64,000 nucleotides of DNA from an uncultured Clostridium sp. Its GTDB lineage: Bacteria; Bacillota; Clostridia; TANB77; CAG-508. Shown here in pieces: positions 61,018 through 64,000 of this stretch. The position numbers and the translations under genes were made by a program. The notes under the pieces are model-generated. The model was not told where the DNA came from and did not search any database. It saw nothing but the letters and a program-made list of their open reading frames with translations. Where the stretch lies: the NCBI GenBank assembly GCA_900553945.1, contig USFR01000004.1, positions 75,055 through 139,054 of the forward strand, written 5' to 3'. The stretch's first letter is position 1. Each line of letters begins with the position of its first letter.

Positions 61018-61804
61018 TTATATGGTCACCTCCAATTACATTATTGTTTTCTGCATCTACATAAACAATAGTATCATCAGATGATTGAATTACCCAAGTA
61101 GAATGAACTGCTGTATCAGAATTTGAATTATCATAAAATTTATTAGCTTTTTCCATAGATAAAGTTGCTGATTTTATTTCAGATGAGTCTATTCCTAGAT
61201 TTTGAGCTGCTGTCATTTCAGCATCTTCTTTACTTATATTTACATTGCTTGATTTTGCACTTTCATTAAAAACTGTTAGTGCAACAATTTCATCAGAATC
61301 TGGAATGAAAAACATTTTTACAGATTCATATTTGTTATATATTCCATTATAATTTTTTTCAAAGTTTGCTTGCCAAATAAGATCATCAAATTTTTCTAAA
61401 TATGTTAATTCATATTCAGTAGGCAAGTTTAATTCATTATATTTATTTAGAACATATTCTTTTGCACTTGAAGTGTTTGCATTTGACGTTGATTGAGTAG
61501 TAGTAACATTTTTGCTATAAATACCAACTAATTCGTTTTTTGTATTCATATTTACAAAGTATTTTGTGTTTTCAAACTCATATAAGTTTTCTTTTTTTAA
61601 TTCATCGTAAACTACTTTAGAATTTACGTTAACAGAGTTTGTATCTAATTTTTCAAAGATTTCAGAGCTTTTAGATATACTAGCTGTACTAACTGTTTTT
61701 ACTGTTTCTAATTCAGTTGAAGAAACAGAAGCGTATACAATAGTAGCTGTAATGCTTGCTAATAGTACAGCCAGTATTACAAGAATTTCAATTTTTTTCT
61801 TCAT
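61010..61804 (-). CDS. Secreted PepSY/YcdB-like protein
   Basis: 264 residues on the minus strand: signal peptide (about 6-26), then two repeats of strand-helix units (SSAKEYVLNKYNELNLPTEY...WQANFEKNYNGIYNKYESVKMFF and NISKEDAEMTAAQNLGIDSSEI) like PepSY/YcdB domains, ending WVIQSSDDTIVYVDAENNNV. PepSY domains inhibit or chaperone secreted proteases; the next gene, overlapping by eight bases, could be its client. GGGGGAT upstream. Confidence 0.78.
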   Translation of the reverse strand: MKKKIEILVILAVLLASITATIVYASVSSTELETVKTVSTASISKSSEIFEKLDTNSVNVNSKVVYDELKKENLYEFENTKYFVNMNTKNELVGIYSKNVTTTQSTSNANTSSAKEYVLNKYNELNLPTEYELTYLEKFDDLIWQANFEKNYNGIYNKYESVKMFFIPDSDEIVALTVFNESAKSSNVNISKEDAEMTAAQNLGIDSSEIKSATLSMEKANKFYDNSNSDTAVHSTWVIQSSDDTIVYVDAENNNVIGGDHINE

Positions 61805-62074
61805 ATAAAAATCCCCCTAATTGAAAATATTAATATAGCTATATTATGAGAATAAAATAATATAATGAAAATATTAAAAATATTAAATAAGAAATTTTAA
61901 TATAATTAAGTTACCTATTTTTCAAAAAAGAAAAAAGAGTCATAAATAGGAAAAAAATCTTGTAATTTAAAATTATGAAACAAAAGAGAAAATATGTGCG
62001 AACAAACATACTGTACACATAAAAAATGAAAATAAAAATATTTAAAAAAGTAAAAAAATGTACCCACAAGGTAC

Positions 62075-62283
62075 TGTGAATAAATGTGTCGAAAAAAATC
62101 GATGAAATGAGTTATTAACAGAGTTATCCACTTTATCCACAGTTACTAAATTATGGATTTAATCTATAAAAATAGTAAACATAAAACAAAAAAGTACGTT
62201 GAATCGCATTGCTTGGGAAAATATTTTGATGTTGTGATGCGGTTAAAATGTAGATGAGAAAGAAGTTAGAAAAATTATCCACA
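62075..62283. promoter_or_regulatory. Cluster of DnaA-box-like sequences
   Basis: TGTGAATAA (62075-62083, reverse box), TTATCCACT (62124-62132), TTATCCACA (62133-62141) and TTATCCACA (62275-62283) match the DnaA box TTATNCACA, in an AT-rich gap without genes (61805-62290). No dnaA or dnaN gene is in the window, so an origin is not shown. Confidence 0.6.
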
Positions 62284-62290
62284 ATAGATA

Positions 62291-62535
62291 TTGACATTAT
62301 TTTAAAAAGAGTTTAAAATAAATCCATATTAATAGTGCGTTGATGAAGAGGATACATACATTTTCTTATCTAAAGAGAGCCAGGATGGTGAGATCTGGTG
62401 TTGGTGTGTATGGATTGGAGCTTTGGAGCATATTTAAAATTAAGGTGGATTCTTTTATGAATCAATTAGGGTGGAACCGCGGAGTTATCTTTCGTCCCTT
62501 AAGAGGGATTATAGATGACTCCTTTTTGATTGCTT
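62291..62535 (+). promoter_or_regulatory. T-box leader of glyQS with its promoter
   Basis: The promoter is TTGACA (62291-62296), 17 bases, TAAAAT (62314-62319). The T-box AGGGTGGAACCGCGG lies at 62468-62482, and the terminator arms GGAGTTATCT and AGATGACTCC enclose CGTCCCTTAAGAGGGAT, then TTTTT. A GGA Gly codon in GTGTATGGATTGG is a candidate specifier. An ORF across this leader is a shadow. Confidence 0.92.
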
Positions 62536-62708
62536 TTGAATGATTTTCATCATTTTACGTTGTTACATTTCGTTTTTTAATTCCTGCGACGTACCAGCGT
62601 ACGCCTCGGAATATAAAAACTCATGTGCCTAGTAAAATAATAAAACTTATTTGAAACTTTAAAAGGAGTATCTATAGTTCGAAATAAAAAGAAGGAGGAA
62701 TTGATAAA

Positions 62709-64000
62709 ATGGTAGAATCAATGGAAAAATTAGTAAGTTTATGTAAGAGTAGAGGATATATATATCCTGGCTCAGAAATCTATGGAGGTTTGGCTAATAC
62801 TTGGGATTACGGACCTTTAGGAAATGAATTAAAAAATAATATTAAGGCTGCTTGGAGAAAGAAATTTATTCAAGAACAACCTAATATAGTTGGATTAGAT
62901 GCTGCAATTTTAATGAATCCAGAAACTTGGGTAGCATCAGGACATGTTGGTGGATTTTCAGATCCGTTAATAGATTGCAAGGAGTGTAAAACAAGACATA
63001 GAGCTGATAAATTAATTGAAGAATGGGCTCATGATCAAGGTAAAGATATGATTGCTGATGGAATGACTGATAAACAATTAATAGATTTTATTAATGAAAA
63101 TCAAATTCCATGTCCAAAATGCGGAAAAACTAATTTCACTGATATTCGTAAATTTAATTTAATGTTTAAAACATTTCAAGGTGTTACAGAGGATTCAACA
63201 TCAACTGTATATTTAAGACCAGAAACTGCACAAGGTATATTTGTTGATTTTAAGAGTGTATTACGTACATCTCGTAAAAAGATTCCAATGGGTATTGCTC
63301 AAATTGGTAAAGCTTTTAGAAATGAAATTACACCAGGAAATTATATATTTAGGACTCGTGAATTCGAGCAAATGGAACTTGAATTTTTCTGTAAACCAGG
63401 AACAGATTTAGAATGGCATAAATATTGGAAAGATTATTGTGAGAACTGGTTATTAAATTTAGGTATGAAAAAAGAAAATATCAGATTAAGAGATCATTCT
63501 CCAGAGGAATTAGTATTCTATAGTAAAGCAACAACAGATATTGAATTTGCTTTCCCATTTGGATGGGGTGAATTATGGGGAATTGCTGATAGAACTGATT
63601 ATGATTTGACTCAACATATGAATCATTCAAAACAAGATTTATCATATCAAGATCCTGAAACAAATGAAAAATATGTACCATATGTTATTGAACCATCTTT
63701 GGGTGCTGACAGAGTTTTACTTGCGTTCTTATGTAATAGTTATGAGGAAGAGGAAGTGGCTGAAGGTGATGTTAGAACTGTATTAAAATTACATCCAGCA
63801 TTGGCTCCTTACAAAGTTGCTGTATTACCTTTATCTAAGAAATTAAGTGATAAAGCTCAAGATGTTTATTCAAAATTGGCTAAATCATTTATGTGTGATT
63901 ATGATGAAGCTGGAAGTATTGGAAAGAGATATAGAAGAGAAGATGAAATAGGAACACCATATTGTGTAACTGTTGATTTTGATACATTAGAAGATGAATC
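62709..64000 (+). CDS. glyQS: Glycyl-tRNA synthetase, single-chain type (3' end outside the window)
   Basis: Starts at ATG 62709 behind AAGGAGG and runs off the right edge; 430 codons are seen. VSLCKSRGYIYPGSEIYGGL and TWDYGPLGNELKNNIK begin the catalytic domain of the dimeric class II enzyme. The zinc site CKECKTRHRA...CPKCGKTNF, LRPETAQGIFVDF, IAQIGKAFRNEITPGNYIFRTREFEQME and EPSLGADRVLLAFL follow. The final residues belong to the anticodon-binding domain (VAVLPLSKKLSDKAQDVYSKL). It is the eukaryote/archaea-like form, used by many Firmicutes. Regulated by the T-box upstream. Confidence 0.97.
   Translation, partial: MVESMEKLVSLCKSRGYIYPGSEIYGGLANTWDYGPLGNELKNNIKAAWRKKFIQEQPNIVGLDAAILMNPETWVASGHVGGFSDPLIDCKECKTRHRADKLIEEWAHDQGKDMIADGMTDKQLIDFINENQIPCPKCGKTNFTDIRKFNLMFKTFQGVTEDSTSTVYLRPETAQGIFVDFKSVLRTSRKKIPMGIAQIGKAFRNEITPGNYIFRTREFEQMELEFFCKPGTDLEWHKYWKDYCENWLLNLGMKKENIRLRDHSPEELVFYSKATTDIEFAFPFGWGELWGIADRTDYDLTQHMNHSKQDLSYQDPETNEKYVPYVIEPSLGADRVLLAFLCNSYEEEEVAEGDVRTVLKLHPALAPYKVAVLPLSKKLSDKAQDVYSKLAKSFMCDYDEAGSIGKRYRREDEIGTPYCVTVDFDTLEDE

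Noticed and set aside
62340..62543. Open frame of 67 codons upstream of glyQS
   Set aside because: It lies entirely within the T-box leader.

Overview
The window is AT-rich Firmicutes DNA, most likely from an uncultured gut member of the Clostridia. The support is strong AGGAGG ribosome binding sites with ATG/GTG/TTG starts, two T-box leaders, a single-chain glycyl-tRNA synthetase, a Spo0A-like regulator, a bile-salt-hydrolase-family enzyme and use of TAA/TAG/TGA as stops. No rRNA is present, so the taxonomic call is an inference. The sequence is a fragment: the first gene may be cut at its 5' end and glyQS runs off the right edge.

Layout. 1-2.2 kb: a small operon ending in a fused ADP-ribosylglycohydrolase/macrodomain protein. 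2.5-8.1 kb: a division and cell-wall block, ftsE-ftsX followed by two coiled-coil M23 (EnvC/PcsB-like) hydrolase or activator genes and a CtpA-type protease. 8.3-8.6 kb: tRNA-Val, tRNA-Asp and tRNA-Phe behind a consensus promoter. 8.8-15.8 kb: an anchored protein, a CapA-like phosphoesterase, an HD hydrolase, an interrupted HExxH gene and a HIT protein. 15.9-24.25 kb: a defence island bounded by two partial tRNA-Met(CAT) sequences. It holds a STAS/GHKL ATPase + DUF4325-like + membrane protein trio, a D12 adenine methylase with TdeIII-like, HNH and Mrr-like nucleases, an unrecognised soluble protein + four-helix membrane protein pair, and a decayed gene. 24.5-33.4 kb: a complete type I-B CRISPR-Cas locus (cas6-cas8b-cas7-cas5-cas3-cas4-cas1-cas2 and 8 spacers) in which cas8 carries a frameshift. 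33.4-37.2 kb: accessory genes interleaved with stray CRISPR-repeat-like sequences, duplicated gene fragments and a candidate small RNA. 37.3-42.2 kb: a MerR-VIT/VWA operon with a visible operator, an SOS-controlled Y-family polymerase, and a tandem repeat grown from that gene's 3' end. 42.5-58 kb: mostly housekeeping genes (glmU, DUF421/DUF4363 pair, cysteine desulfurase, SPFH protein, mltG, aspS, a sortase with its likely substrate, greA). 58.2-61.8 kb: a Spo0A-like regulator divergent from an ECF sigma factor fused to a membrane helix and an external domain, next to two secreted proteins. 61.8-64 kb: a DnaA-box cluster, then a T-box and glyQS.

Two features stand out. The first is a family of intergenic palindromic elements (copies at about 2.4, 9.5, 45.4 and 57.4 kb, one nested in another). 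The core is conserved, but the outer arms differ at each site while remaining complementary to each other. The second is a set of compact uncharacterised modules: the STAS/GHKL-DUF4325-membrane trio, the soluble/four-helix pair, and the membrane-tethered sigma factor with its secreted neighbours. All functional statements come from reading motifs; no database search was possible.
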